Assembly: GCA_002071385.1 (NCBI GenBank)
Contig: MWFB01000004.1
Coordinates: 51,874-115,873 of the forward strand
Direction: 5' to 3'
Length of the DNA stretch: 64,000 nucleotides
Source of the DNA: Bacteroidetes bacterium ADurb.Bin013
GTDB taxonomy: Bacteria; Bacteroidota; Bacteroidia; Bacteroidales; UBA932
Of this stretch, positions 1-8,770 are shown piece by piece; the stretch's first letter is position 1; every line of letters starts with the position of its first letter. The notes beneath the pieces are model-generated. The model was not told the origin of the DNA, made no database searches, and worked only from the letters and a program-made list of their open reading frames with translations. Position numbers and translations under genes: made by a program.

Positions 1-424
1 GTGATTGTGGCAGGTCCAGCATATGTGGTGTCCCCCCGAAACTGAATTCTTTTGTGACAACCAGGATGGCCACCCCCAAAACCGCACAGTTGGTAGTGAT
101 CAGCGGCAGGAAAATGCCCAATGCCTGGTATAAGGCCGGAGAAATTTTCTTCAGAATGATTTCCACCATCTGAACAAGTGCTGCAATAACCAGGATATAG
201 GTCACCGTCTGCATGAAGGATATGTTGAGCGGATCCAGGATATAATACTGGACCAGGTAGGTGAACAGGGTGGAGAGTGTCATTACAAACACCACGGCTG
301 CAGCCATGCCCGTAGCCGTTGATATCCGGTTGGACACGCCCAGGAACGGGCATATGCCCAAAAACTGGTTCAGCACAATATTGTTTACAAAGACAGCAGA
401 TATGATGATGATGATGTATTCCAT
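1..424 (-). CDS. rnfA: RnfA, electron transport complex subunit A (3' end off window)
   Basis: Integral membrane subunit of the Rnf complex, which couples ferredoxin:NAD+ electron transfer to Na+ or H+ translocation across the inner membrane. The ATG at 424 opens a frame beginning MEYIIIIISAVFVNNIVLNQ, the typical RnfA N-terminus. It continues through FLGICPFLG and LGIFLPLITTNCAVLG, motifs shared with RnfE, and is still open at base 2, so about 141 residues are visible and the C-terminus lies outside the window. It starts 4 bases after the rnfE stop and is the last visible gene of a B-C-D-G-E-A series. Function is assigned from family knowledge; the residues quoted are read directly. Confidence 0.93.
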   Translation of the reverse strand, partial: MEYIIIIISAVFVNNIVLNQFLGICPFLGVSNRISTATGMAAAVVFVMTLSTLFTYLVQYYILDPLNISFMQTVTYILVIAALVQMVEIILKKISPALYQALGIFLPLITTNCAVLGVAILVVTKEFSFGGTPHMLDLPQS

Positions 425-428
425 AACA

Positions 429-1010
429 TTAAGCCTTTTTTAACTTGTTGAACAACACCATTAGGTATCCCAAAGCCATGAAGGCGCCGGGGGCAAGTAT
501 GAAGACAAGTATGCCATCTCCCTCCAGGAGTTTGAACCCAAAGAAAGAGCCTGAACCCAGCAGTTCACGGATAGTCCCCAGCACGGTTAGCGACAGGGTA
601 AAACCCAGACCTGAACCCAAACCGTCCAGAAAGGAATCAAAGGGTGTATTCTTGCTGGCATAAGCTTCTGCCCTTCCCAGCACAATACAGTTCACCACTA
701 TCAGGGGAATGAACAGCCCGAGAGTTTCGTACAGCGCTGGAACGTAAGCCTGCATGACCAATTGCACCACGGTGACAAAAACGGCTATCACTACCACGAA
801 AGCGGGAATCCGGACCTTTGACGGGACCAGGCCCGATACCAGGGAAATCACCATATTGGACAACATGAGCACAAAAGTGGTGGCCAGGCCCATGCTCATC
901 CCGTTTATGGCAGAAGTGGTCGTCCCCAGTGTGGGACACATGCCCAGGACAAGCACAAATGTTGGATTTTCCTTTATAATGCCGTTCACTAAAGTTTTCA
1001 TCCTGCTCAT
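429..1010 (-). CDS. rnfE: RnfE, electron transport complex subunit E
   Basis: Membrane subunit of the Rnf ferredoxin:NAD+ oxidoreductase, 193 residues, a normal family length, with about six hydrophobic segments. NPTFVLVLGMCPTLGTTTSA near the N-terminus and LGLFIPLIVVNCIVLGRAEA mid-protein are RnfE hallmarks. The start overlaps the rnfG stop as ATGA (1007-1010). A complete Shine-Dalgarno, AAGGAGGTGA on the minus strand at 1014-1023, fixes the first ATG rather than the second in-frame ATG (MKTL) three codons on. Such a strong site is unusual for Bacteroidota and suggests translational coupling within the operon. Confidence 0.95.
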   Translation of the reverse strand: MSRMKTLVNGIIKENPTFVLVLGMCPTLGTTTSAINGMSMGLATTFVLMLSNMVISLVSGLVPSKVRIPAFVVVIAVFVTVVQLVMQAYVPALYETLGLFIPLIVVNCIVLGRAEAYASKNTPFDSFLDGLGSGLGFTLSLTVLGTIRELLGSGSFFGFKLLEGDGILVFILAPGAFMALGYLMVLFNKLKKA

Positions 1011-1597
1011 TGGTCACCTCCTTCTTGTTGAATTGATTTCCTGAAAACCTGGAAAGCCAGGTCCACCACATCGCAAAAAGCCCTTGAACTGATGGTGGCC
1101 GCTGTTATGGCGTCAACATCCCCTCCGTCCTTTTTAACGGCAAGCCGGAAAGATTCAGGGTTTTTCTGGTTGAATTGCAAAGGAAATTTACTTTTTTTGG
1201 GATTAATCTTATCTCCCAGTCCAGGGGTTTCGGTGTGCGATATGATGGCCGTGTTGTTGATAGTGCCATCGGGCAGAAAGCCCACCATCACCTTGATCTG
1301 GCCTCCAAAACCTTTGGTAGTGGTTGCCTCTACGGCCACCCCGGTAAGTTCTCCATTCTTGGTGCCCGGGTAAACGGTCGCTTTTCGTCCTCCCACTTCC
1401 ACTTCATACGCTTCCTGGGCAGGCAGATTGTCAAATTGGGGTAATACACCGCCCAGTGCCTGGTTGACCTTAGCAACCTGAGCTGCCTCAATGGGCTCGT
1501 ACGTGATCAGGTATACACCTCCCAGCAGTGCCGATCCGCCAAAGCAGATTATCAGCAGGCACAGGAACATGTTTTTGAAATTCGATTCCCTAGCCAC
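1007..1597 (-). CDS. rnfG: RnfG, FMN-binding electron transport subunit G
   Basis: Membrane-anchored subunit with an extracytoplasmic FMN-binding domain; 196 residues. One N-terminal membrane segment (about residues 10-32) is followed by a soluble domain. Near the C-terminus DAITAATISS corresponds to the family motif in which the last Thr carries FMN through a phosphoester bond; the common SGAT form is TAAT here. The start is GTG at 1597 inside the rnfD stop region (8-base overlap), preceded by a strong Shine-Dalgarno AAGGAGGTGA (minus strand, 1601-1610). Sits between rnfD and rnfE as in most Rnf operons. Confidence 0.94.
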   Translation of the reverse strand: MARESNFKNMFLCLLIICFGGSALLGGVYLITYEPIEAAQVAKVNQALGGVLPQFDNLPAQEAYEVEVGGRKATVYPGTKNGELTGVAVEATTTKGFGGQIKVMVGFLPDGTINNTAIISHTETPGLGDKINPKKSKFPLQFNQKNPESFRLAVKKDGGDVDAITAATISSRAFCDVVDLAFQVFRKSIQQEGGDQ

Positions 1598-2633
1598 GGC
1601 TCACCTCCTTTTTGTATGGGATTGGTTTGATTTTGTTTAATAGGGGCGTTAAAGCATTCATGAACAATATGGCAAAAGAGACACCTTCCGGATAGACTCC
1701 CCAGACACGGATGATCATGGTCATCACCCCTATACCCACCCCATAGATGAGCATTCCCGGCGGCGACATGGGTGAAGTGGTGTAGTCTGTTGCCATGAAT
1801 ACCGCGCCCAGGAGCAATCCCCCGGTAAGCAGGTGGAAGAGGGGGTCGGCGTTCATGGATGGATCCAGCAGCCACAATATGGCTGAAAAAACAGCCACGG
1901 TGAAAAGTATGGAAACGGGGATAAGGGGTTTGATGACTTTCCTGAAGAGCAGGTACGCAAACCCCACTAAAACAGCCAGTGCAGATGCCTCACCCAAAGA
2001 CCCGTCTATATGTCCGAAGAGCATTTGCCAGTAAGAAAAATCGTATTGCTGGCTCAATGTTTCCATCGTCAGGCCGTTGGCCAGCCCTTCCTTGATGATT
2101 CCCAGGGGTGTGGCCCCGGAAACCGCATCGGGCAATTGCCCCTGGGCACCCAGCAGTATTTTGGGCAGATTCCATGTCTCGGAGCTGAAAATGCTGTTGT
2201 TCACAGACCAGTTGGTCATCTGTACAGGGAAAGAGATCAACAGGAAAACACGGCCGACCAGGGCAGGATTGAATAAGTTGTGGCCCAATCCGCCGAAGGT
2301 CATTTTTGCGATCCCGATGGCAGCAATACATCCTATCAGTACCATCCACCATGGGGAGGATACAGGCAGGTTTACAGCCAGTATCAATCCGGTGACCACA
2401 GCGGAGAGGTCATGTACTGTTGTTTTTTTCCTCATCAGGTACCGGACAATCAGGTGTTCCACGAGAACACAGCCGGCAACCGAAACAACAACCACCAGCA
2501 AAGCACTGAGGCCTGCAAAATAAACGCTGACAAGAACAGAAGGCATTAGTGCGATGATCACATCGCGCATGATCCTGCGTGTATTCTCTTTGCTGTGCAA
2601 GTGCGGAGCCGGTGAAACAAGTAATTTGTCCAT
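1590..2633 (-). CDS. rnfD: RnfD, electron transport complex subunit D
   Basis: Polytopic membrane subunit, 347 residues, that carries covalent FMN in the family. It begins with a short cytoplasmic stretch containing SPAPHLHSKENTRRIM, typical of RnfD/NqrB. It then has multiple hydrophobic helices and the flavinylation motif SGATPLG about midway (VSGATPLGIIKEG). FNPALVGRVFLL and the late segment MFMATDYTTSP-like (FMATDYTTSPMSPPG) are further family signatures. The ATG at 2633 lies one base from the rnfC stop, so translation is probably coupled. Confidence 0.95.
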   Translation of the reverse strand: MDKLLVSPAPHLHSKENTRRIMRDVIIALMPSVLVSVYFAGLSALLVVVVSVAGCVLVEHLIVRYLMRKKTTVHDLSAVVTGLILAVNLPVSSPWWMVLIGCIAAIGIAKMTFGGLGHNLFNPALVGRVFLLISFPVQMTNWSVNNSIFSSETWNLPKILLGAQGQLPDAVSGATPLGIIKEGLANGLTMETLSQQYDFSYWQMLFGHIDGSLGEASALAVLVGFAYLLFRKVIKPLIPVSILFTVAVFSAILWLLDPSMNADPLFHLLTGGLLLGAVFMATDYTTSPMSPPGMLIYGVGIGVMTMIIRVWGVYPEGVSFAILFMNALTPLLNKIKPIPYKKEVSRG

Positions 2634-2634
2634 A

Positions 2635-3981
2635 TTATTTCTTGCGTTTATTCTTCAAAGAAGCATTCCTGGCAAGCCGTATCTGATCCAACAGCGGCAG
2701 GTGTGCCGGGCAGGTGTAGAGACAACATCCGCATTCTATGCAGTCAAAAACGCGGTGTTCTTCCAACTCTTCGGTACGCCCGGCCAGCGCCAGCTGGTAT
2801 AAAAGATAGGGTTGAAGGCGCATGGGGCAGGCCTCAAAACACTTGGCACAGCGGATACATTCACCGGGTTCCTTGCGTTTTGTCTCTTTTTCTGTAAAGA
2901 GCAGGAGTCCCGATGTACTTTTCATCACCGGTCCTTCCAGGTTGGAAACAGGTTTGCCCATCATGGGCCCTCCGTTAACCACTTTGGCAAACTGGGGGGA
3001 GAGGCCACCGTCCTTTTCCATAGCCCCGGCATGCGAGAGGATATCCATAATGGGAGTACCTACCCTGAAGCGGTAATTCTTTTGGATTGAACTATCAGAA
3101 CTGCTAACAGTCAACACTTTGGATATAAGGGGCTTGTTTTTTTGCACTGCTTCATATACAGCGTAGGCTGTGCTCACATTCTGTACTATGGCCCCTGTGG
3201 AAACGGGCAGGGCAAACGAGGCAACCCTACGTCCCAGGACAGCATCGATCAATTGCTTTTCACCTCCCTGGGGATACCTTTTTTTCAGGGGTACAACCTT
3301 CCATTGAAGGGATTTCGAAGTCAGTTCCCGCATTAGTTCTATCGCCCGGGGTTTGTTCGCCTCAATGCCAATGATCCCGTTCACACCGGCTCCCAGGGTA
3401 CGGCGCATCAATTCACCTCCCAGGAGGATTTCCTGGCCATGTTCCAACATCAGGCGGTAATCGGCTGTCAGATAAGGTTCGCATTCTGCACCGTTAAGTA
3501 TCAGGTATTCAGGCTTCATGCCTTCAGGCGGAGTCAGTTTCACATGGGTGGGAAAGGCAGCGCCGCCCAGGCCGACTATCCCTGATTCGGAAATCCTTTT
3601 GAAAACATCCTCCGGAGAGCTGGTGATTTCATGACGGATCTCGGGGGACCGGTCAATTCCTTCCTCCCACTGATCCCCGTCTGTGTCAATCACCACGGTC
3701 AATACTTTTTTCCCCAGGAAATCGGGATATGGCGTCACATCAGAGACGGTTCCGCTCACAGAGGCATGAACAGGAGCCGAGACAAATCCCGCAGGTTCTG
3801 CAATCAGTTGTCCCACCCTGACCGGATCGCCTTTCTTGACAACCGGGACTGCAGGCATTCCCAGGTGCTGGTTCATGGATATATAAACACGTTTGGGTAT
3901 GGGGAAATCTTCTATGGGACAATCCCTGGAGAACTTACAATCATCGGGATGTATTCCTCCAATTGAAAATGTTTTACTCAT
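2635..3981 (-). CDS. rnfC: RnfC, iron-sulfur and NADH-interacting subunit C
   Basis: Peripheral cytoplasmic subunit that binds NAD(H)/FMN through a Complex-I-51K-like domain and two [4Fe-4S] clusters. The start is taken at 3981 (MSKTFSIGGIHPDDCK), not the upstream in-frame start at 4083, because the latter adds 34 residues of rnfB antisense-like sequence and RnfC proteins begin about here. This gives 448 residues. GLGGAAFPTHVKL is the nucleotide-binding glycine-rich region. The C-terminal cluster motifs are CIRCAKCFEACP and CIECGCCLYTCP. It overlaps the rnfB 3' end by 8 bases. Confidence 0.95.
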   Translation of the reverse strand: MSKTFSIGGIHPDDCKFSRDCPIEDFPIPKRVYISMNQHLGMPAVPVVKKGDPVRVGQLIAEPAGFVSAPVHASVSGTVSDVTPYPDFLGKKVLTVVIDTDGDQWEEGIDRSPEIRHEITSSPEDVFKRISESGIVGLGGAAFPTHVKLTPPEGMKPEYLILNGAECEPYLTADYRLMLEHGQEILLGGELMRRTLGAGVNGIIGIEANKPRAIELMRELTSKSLQWKVVPLKKRYPQGGEKQLIDAVLGRRVASFALPVSTGAIVQNVSTAYAVYEAVQKNKPLISKVLTVSSSDSSIQKNYRFRVGTPIMDILSHAGAMEKDGGLSPQFAKVVNGGPMMGKPVSNLEGPVMKSTSGLLLFTEKETKRKEPGECIRCAKCFEACPMRLQPYLLYQLALAGRTEELEEHRVFDCIECGCCLYTCPAHLPLLDQIRLARNASLKNKRKK

Positions 3982-4819
3982 TTCCGGTCTCTTGTTTTTT
4001 TGGTGGAAAATTGATCTCTGCAATGCATCCGGCAGGGCAAACAGGAGCACATTTCCGGCACAGGCGGCACTTCGCCGGATCAATGTACGCCAGGTTGTCG
4101 GTAATGGTAATTGCTTCGAACGGACAGGCTTTCATACATAATTGACAACCGATGCACCCCACGGAGCAAACCTTCCGGGTAACCGCCCCTTTGTCCTTGT
4201 TGGCACATGTCACATAGATCCTGCGATTCTTTGGTCCTTTCGGCCTCAATTCGATTATGTTCCGCGGGCAGGCTTTCACGCAGGCTCCACAGGAGGTGCA
4301 TTTGTCTTCCAGCACCACCGGCAGGCATGTGTCCGGATCCATCACAAGGGCATCAAACTGACATGCTTTCACACAATCTCCCATGCCAAGACATCCGTAT
4401 GAACAGCCCGTCTGGCCTCCGTACAGGTCGGCAGCTACTGTACAACTAGGGCTACCGTCGTATTTGTTCAGCCGGGGCAGTATCTCACAGGAACCATTAC
4501 AGCGGAGCACCGCGACCTTGGGAGCCTGCTCCCTGGCGTCCCTGCCAAGCATTTGCGCAACACGCAACATAACTTCATTCCCTCCCACCGGACAGAGATA
4601 ATCAGTCGCTTCCGGGTTGTTTACGTAAAACTCGGCGAAGGCCCGGCAACCGGCAAAGCCGCATCCGCCGCAATTGGCCCCTGGCAGGGCCTCAACGACC
4701 TGGTCAATACGGGGATCTTCCTGTACCTTGAATTTTTGCGCCACAAAAAACAATATGACAGCCAGGAGCCCCCCCAATATGCTAAGGCTCAATACGGTGT
4801 ACAGTAAAGTAGAAGTCAT
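3974..4819 (-). CDS. rnfB: RnfB, multi-cluster ferredoxin-like subunit B
   Basis: Electron-entry subunit of Rnf, 281 residues. An N-terminal membrane anchor (residues 4-26) is followed by the RnfB-specific cluster motif GANCGGCGFAGC. Ferredoxin-type motifs then follow: CSYGCLGMGDCVKAC, CTSCGACVKACP, CIGCQLCMKACP and CRLCRKCAPVCP. These are the usual numbers for the longer RnfB of anaerobes. The ATG at 4819 lies 38 bases inside the rseC coding region; no better start follows before the anchor. It is the first gene of the rnfBCDGEA set. Confidence 0.95.
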   Translation of the reverse strand: MTSTLLYTVLSLSILGGLLAVILFFVAQKFKVQEDPRIDQVVEALPGANCGGCGFAGCRAFAEFYVNNPEATDYLCPVGGNEVMLRVAQMLGRDAREQAPKVAVLRCNGSCEILPRLNKYDGSPSCTVAADLYGGQTGCSYGCLGMGDCVKACQFDALVMDPDTCLPVVLEDKCTSCGACVKACPRNIIELRPKGPKNRRIYVTCANKDKGAVTRKVCSVGCIGCQLCMKACPFEAITITDNLAYIDPAKCRLCRKCAPVCPAGCIAEINFPPKKQETGNE

Positions 4820-5207
4820 GCTGGATGCGATCTTTTAACAAATATAGAACAAAATAATAGATTCCAACACCAGATAATGCTACTGATCCCAACAGCCAAT
4901 CGGGCAAATGAAGTAGCGCGGAAACAGCAACCAAGACTCCCAAAATGATTGATGGCAAACCCATGGCGTACCACAGGGCTTTGAATCCCATCCGGGTATG
5001 CATCTCAATAAACACCTCCTGTCCCAAGACTGGCACCCATCCCTCAGGTTCTTTCAACCGTGTTATCTCTCTTATACTGGTCTGGCCTAGTGAACAATAT
5101 CCTTTGGCATGACAGGCCTCACATGCTCCGCTGGTGGTGATTTCTGCCCTGAGCGGGTTAATCCCTGTGATGATTCCCCTGTGTCTGACGCACTGAACGG
5201 GAGGCAT
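4782..5207 (-). CDS. rseC: RseC/MucC-family membrane protein
   Basis: A 141-residue protein with an N-terminal cytoplasmic cysteine cluster (CEACHAKGYCSLG) followed by two membrane helices (about 78-98 and 103-122). This is the architecture of RseC/MucC, known in proteobacteria as a modulator of sigma-E and SoxR reduction. In Bacteroidota the family is routinely encoded just upstream of rnfB, as here, so a role in assembly of, or electron exchange with, the Rnf complex is more plausible than sigma-E control. That is inference. It overlaps rnfB by 38 bases and starts just after the DUF3108 gene ends. Confidence 0.85.
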   Translation of the reverse strand: MPPVQCVRHRGIITGINPLRAEITTSGACEACHAKGYCSLGQTSIREITRLKEPEGWVPVLGQEVFIEMHTRMGFKALWYAMGLPSIILGVLVAVSALLHLPDWLLGSVALSGVGIYYFVLYLLKDRIQHDFYFTVHRIEP

Positions 5208-5209
5208 TG

Positions 5210-6064
5210 CTATTTTATTTTACTGGTCAATGGGAACCGCAGGTTTTCATAACTGCCCAGCCTGCCGGTTACCCGCCCCATTACAACGGGGGTTTCAATT
5301 AATAAAGGTATCCTGTTACGATCGTCACTGATCCAGAACCGCAATTCTTCCTTGCCGTCAAACACCACTCCTGCCACCGTCTGTGCACTGAATTTCAGGC
5401 AGCGGAATGTCCCGAGTCCCTGTATGCGGATTTCATCCCTGCCGTCGAACCTGAGGTAAAGGTCAAATATTTCCTCGTCAATGGCAAAGGATATGGGTGA
5501 CACATCACCCGGTTTCATATTTTTGAATTCCAGGTTTCTCAGAAAATAGAAGATGGTGATAAAATCAAAAGTACAGACCCTTCCAGGCAACAAGGTATCC
5601 TGCACAGAGCCATCCTTGCGGACAATCCTGGCATTGATGGAATGATCAGCATTGTAATGGTAATAATTCTGGATGGTGTACTTGCCTTCTTTTATATCAC
5701 GCATGAAATACGTGGGACGCAAGTTTGACTTTTTGAAATGGCTTTCATAATAATCATCCACCCGGAAAAAGGCATTGAAAAAACGTGCTGTCTGGATGCG
5801 GCCCTTGGCAACGAATTGCGGTGCCCTCTCTTCGTTTTTTTCAGAAATCTCAAGCGTGACAGTACCTACGTCTGTATTAAGCACACCCCAGGTATAACTG
5901 GCAATGACGGTCAGTTTCTCTCCGTCACCAAAGGCCAGCTGGGATTCCGGTATATCTCTGACTGAAAGGCATGGTTTTTCAACTTCCTGCGCGGGAGAAA
6001 GCCACGATACTGTGAGCAAAAAAGATGTAAGGATGAAAAACCTAAAAGCCGCCAAAGTTGTCAT
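5210..6064 (-). CDS. DUF3108 domain secreted protein
   Basis: A 284-residue exported protein. A signal peptide runs over residues 1-25 with likely cleavage after SPAQ. The rest resembles the DUF3108 family of periplasmic proteins of unknown function: an early GEKLTVIASYTWGVLNTDVG segment, a central beta-rich region and a late FWISDDRNRIPLLIETPVVMG-type ending. The family often sits near cell-envelope genes; no specific role can be assigned. The ATG at 6064 overlaps the dnaB 3' end by 23 bases, so it is probably co-transcribed. Confidence 0.75.
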   Translation of the reverse strand: MTTLAAFRFFILTSFLLTVSWLSPAQEVEKPCLSVRDIPESQLAFGDGEKLTVIASYTWGVLNTDVGTVTLEISEKNEERAPQFVAKGRIQTARFFNAFFRVDDYYESHFKKSNLRPTYFMRDIKEGKYTIQNYYHYNADHSINARIVRKDGSVQDTLLPGRVCTFDFITIFYFLRNLEFKNMKPGDVSPISFAIDEEIFDLYLRFDGRDEIRIQGLGTFRCLKFSAQTVAGVVFDGKEELRFWISDDRNRIPLLIETPVVMGRVTGRLGSYENLRFPLTSKIK

Positions 6065-7544
6065 TCAGATCATTCATTTGATTCATCCGCGAGGCATAAG
6101 TAATGCTCTCTCCGGGTGCAAAATCCGGACCACCTTCGTTGATATCCATGAAACGTATCTCGCTGCTGCGGAAACGCATCTGAAATTCTCCCACGGCCCC
6201 GTTCCGGTGTTTAGCCATAATCACCTCGGCTATCCCTTCCAGGGAACGCCCGGCATCATCTTCCTTGAACCCGTAATATTCAGGACGGTAAAGGAATATG
6301 ACAATATCGGCGTCCTGTTCAATAGCGCCGGACTCTCTCAGGTCGCTTAGCTGCGGCCGGCGGTTGCCACCCCTTGTTTCTGAAGAACGGTTCATCTGGG
6401 AAAGGGCTACCACAGGCACGTTCAGTTCCTTGGCAATGGCTTTCAGCGAGCGTGATATGGAGGCAACTTCCTGTTCACGCATCCCCCGTAATTCGGGTGG
6501 ACCTGACATCAGCTGCATATAGTCGATTATGATGAGCTTGATCCCCTTGTGCGCCACCAGGCGCCTTGCCTTAGCCCGGAACTCGAATATGGAAAGTGAC
6601 GGGGTATCGTCTATGTACAGCGGGGCTTTGGTCAGGTTTATAATACGCTGGTTGAGCTGTTCCCATTCAAAGCTTTTAAGCTTCTTGCCACCCCTGATCT
6701 TTTCGGAAGACAAACCCGTTTCGCTCACCAGCAATCGCTTTACCAGCTGTGCATCGGGCATTTCCAGGGAAAAGAAGGCCACCGGGATATTATGGTTCAC
6801 CGTCATGTTCCTTGCCATGCTCAGGACAAAAGCCGTTTTTCCCATGGAAGGCCTTGCTGCAATGACTATCAGATCGGCCTTTTGCCACCCCAGGGTCATC
6901 CTGTCAAGGGAAGTAAAACCGGAGGGAAGTCCGCTCAATCCGTCATCCCTGGTTTGTACGTCGGACAGTTCGTCCAGCACTTCCCCCAGGACGGAGCGCA
7001 CGGGACGCGTGTCCCGGCGAAGGTTCATTTCCCCCAGCTGAAAGAGTTTTTGCTGCGAGGCATCCAATAATTCGTCGGCCGGTATGGTGTCGTCGAAAGC
7101 ATCGCGCAGGATGCCGTAAGACGTGGTGATCAATTCACGCTGGATGAATTTTTGTGTCAAAACCTTGGAGTGATACTCCAGGTGCGAGGCGGCAGCAACC
7201 CTCATTGTAAGCTGGCTCAGGTAATAGGGACCTCCTACTTCATCAAGCTGGTTATGTTTTTTCAATTCTTCCGCTACCGTATAGATATCTACAGGGTTAT
7301 GTTCGGTAACCAGGTCCGTTATGGCCGAGAAGATCTTCTGGTGGCTTTCCTTATAGAAATATTCCGGCTTGACCACCCCCACAATATCGAGCGACGCATT
7401 CGGCTCCAGCAACAATGCGCCAAGAACGGCTTCTTCCATATCAATGGCCTGGGGCGGAACCTTTCCCATATCCAGCCCTACCGTCTCCACCTGGGCTTGG
7501 CCCTTTCCTTTCGCAGTACTTGTATCAGGTGCTCGTTTTGCCAT
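6042..7544 (-). CDS. dnaB: Replicative DNA helicase DnaB
   Basis: Hexameric 5'-3' helicase of the replisome, 500 residues. The N-terminal primase-interacting helical domain (about 25-130) contains MEEAVLGALLLEPNA. The RecA-like C-terminal domain has Walker A ARPSMGKTAF, the FFSLEMP motif, IIIDYMQLM as Walker B, and ALSQMNRSSE/RPQLSDLRESGAIEQDAD further on. No intein is present. The ATG at 7544 is preceded by AAAAAGGAGA (minus strand, 7551-7560), a clear ribosome-binding site. It lies 14 bases after the aminotransferase gene inside the long minus-strand run. Confidence 0.98.
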   Translation of the reverse strand: MAKRAPDTSTAKGKGQAQVETVGLDMGKVPPQAIDMEEAVLGALLLEPNASLDIVGVVKPEYFYKESHQKIFSAITDLVTEHNPVDIYTVAEELKKHNQLDEVGGPYYLSQLTMRVAAASHLEYHSKVLTQKFIQRELITTSYGILRDAFDDTIPADELLDASQQKLFQLGEMNLRRDTRPVRSVLGEVLDELSDVQTRDDGLSGLPSGFTSLDRMTLGWQKADLIVIAARPSMGKTAFVLSMARNMTVNHNIPVAFFSLEMPDAQLVKRLLVSETGLSSEKIRGGKKLKSFEWEQLNQRIINLTKAPLYIDDTPSLSIFEFRAKARRLVAHKGIKLIIIDYMQLMSGPPELRGMREQEVASISRSLKAIAKELNVPVVALSQMNRSSETRGGNRRPQLSDLRESGAIEQDADIVIFLYRPEYYGFKEDDAGRSLEGIAEVIMAKHRNGAVGEFQMRFRSSEIRFMDINEGGPDFAPGESITYASRMNQMNDLNDNFGGF

Positions 7545-7558
7545 AATTCATCTCCTTT

Positions 7559-8770
7559 TTATTTCAATTTATCCAAAGCTCTGCTGATGATTCCTGCTGC
7601 CAGGTACAATTCTTCCCGGTTGATACATAGGGGTGGAGCTATGCGAAATGCTGTATCACAGTATAAAAACCAATCTGCGATTGCGCCTTCTTCCAGCAAC
7701 AGGCGGATCATATCCTGTACTTTCCGCGCACATCCCAGTTCCACGGCCAGCAGCAATCCATCCCCCCTTATCTCCGTTATGGCCGGATGGCCGGCAAGGG
7801 CCTTCCTGAGAAAAGATGCCTTTTCCTGAACCTGCTGTGTCCATCCTTCGCGCAACAACACCTGCAAGGCTGCAAAACCGGCAGCACAACTGACAGGGTG
7901 TCCTCCAAAAGTAGTAATATGTCCCAGGACAGGTTCGGATTTCCAGGCTTCCATCAGCTCCTTGCCACATACCAATGCTCCCAGAGGCATTCCCCCGCCC
8001 AGGGCTTTGGCCAATGTAACCATATCTGGCGTCACGCCATACTTTTGCATGGCAAAGAGACTGCCGGTCCTCCCGAAACCTGTCTGTACCTCATCAAAGA
8101 TAAGCAAAGTTCCCGTATCATTACACCGCTGGCGGAGGGATTGCAGGAAACCCTGCTCAGGAAGCCGGACGCCGGCTTCTGCCTGAACCGGTTCCGCGAT
8201 GACACAGGCAGTACCCTTGTCAATCAAACCCAGGTCCGGGAGGTGGTTGAACCGCAATTCTGTTACACCGGGCAACAAAGGCCTGAAAGAACGCCGGTAT
8301 GTTTCATTTCCCATAACGCTCAGGGCACCATGTGTGCTTCCATGGTATGCATTGCGGAAACAGGCGATCTTATGCCTTCCGGTGATGCGCTTGGCCAGCT
8401 TCAGGGCTGCCTCGTTTGCCTCGGACCCGGAATTAACGAAGTAAACCGCGTTCAGCGTTGCGGGAAGGTTTTCTGTCAGGAGGGCGGCAAGAAGGACCTG
8501 AGGCCGTTGAATAAGCTCACCGTATACCATCAGGTGGAGGTGGTTGGCAGCCTGGTCCGCTATAGCCTGGATGACTTCTCTGCGGGCATGGCCCACATTG
8601 CTTACAGACACTCCGGAAATGAGATCCAAGTAGCGTTTACCCGAAGTTGACAGAAGAAACACCCCCTCTGCTTTTTGAATTTCTATACCTAAGGGAGAGG
8701 GGGAGGTTTGGCCTAGAAGGGCGTAAAATTGTTCTCGTATGGAAGGGTTATTCTTCAAAAGCAGGATCAA
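7559..8770 (-). CDS. Class III PLP-dependent aminotransferase (acetylornithine/ornithine type)
   Basis: About 403 residues of fold-type I class III aminotransferase. Recognisable are NSGSEANEAALKLA, the YHGSTHGALS region, IFDEVQTGFGRTG and the PLP-lysine motif LAKALGGGMPLG. Substrate cannot be read from sequence: acetylornithine, ornithine, 4-aminobutyrate or another omega-amino acid are all possible, and no arginine-biosynthesis genes lie nearby. No ATG is available at the 5' end. Candidate starts are TTG at 8770 or TTG at 8758 (giving MKNNPSIREQF), both overlapping the upstream gene's stop. Confidence 0.82.
   Translation of the reverse strand: MILLLKNNPSIREQFYALLGQTSPSPLGIEIQKAEGVFLLSTSGKRYLDLISGVSVSNVGHARREVIQAIADQAANHLHLMVYGELIQRPQVLLAALLTENLPATLNAVYFVNSGSEANEAALKLAKRITGRHKIACFRNAYHGSTHGALSVMGNETYRRSFRPLLPGVTELRFNHLPDLGLIDKGTACVIAEPVQAEAGVRLPEQGFLQSLRQRCNDTGTLLIFDEVQTGFGRTGSLFAMQKYGVTPDMVTLAKALGGGMPLGALVCGKELMEAWKSEPVLGHITTFGGHPVSCAAGFAALQVLLREGWTQQVQEKASFLRKALAGHPAITEIRGDGLLLAVELGCARKVQDMIRLLLEEGAIADWFLYCDTAFRIAPPLCINREELYLAAGIISRALDKLK

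Noticed and set aside
7559..8770. Naming the aminotransferase ArgD, RocD or GabT
   Set aside because: Sequence motifs define only the class III family; no pathway neighbours are present to decide the substrate.
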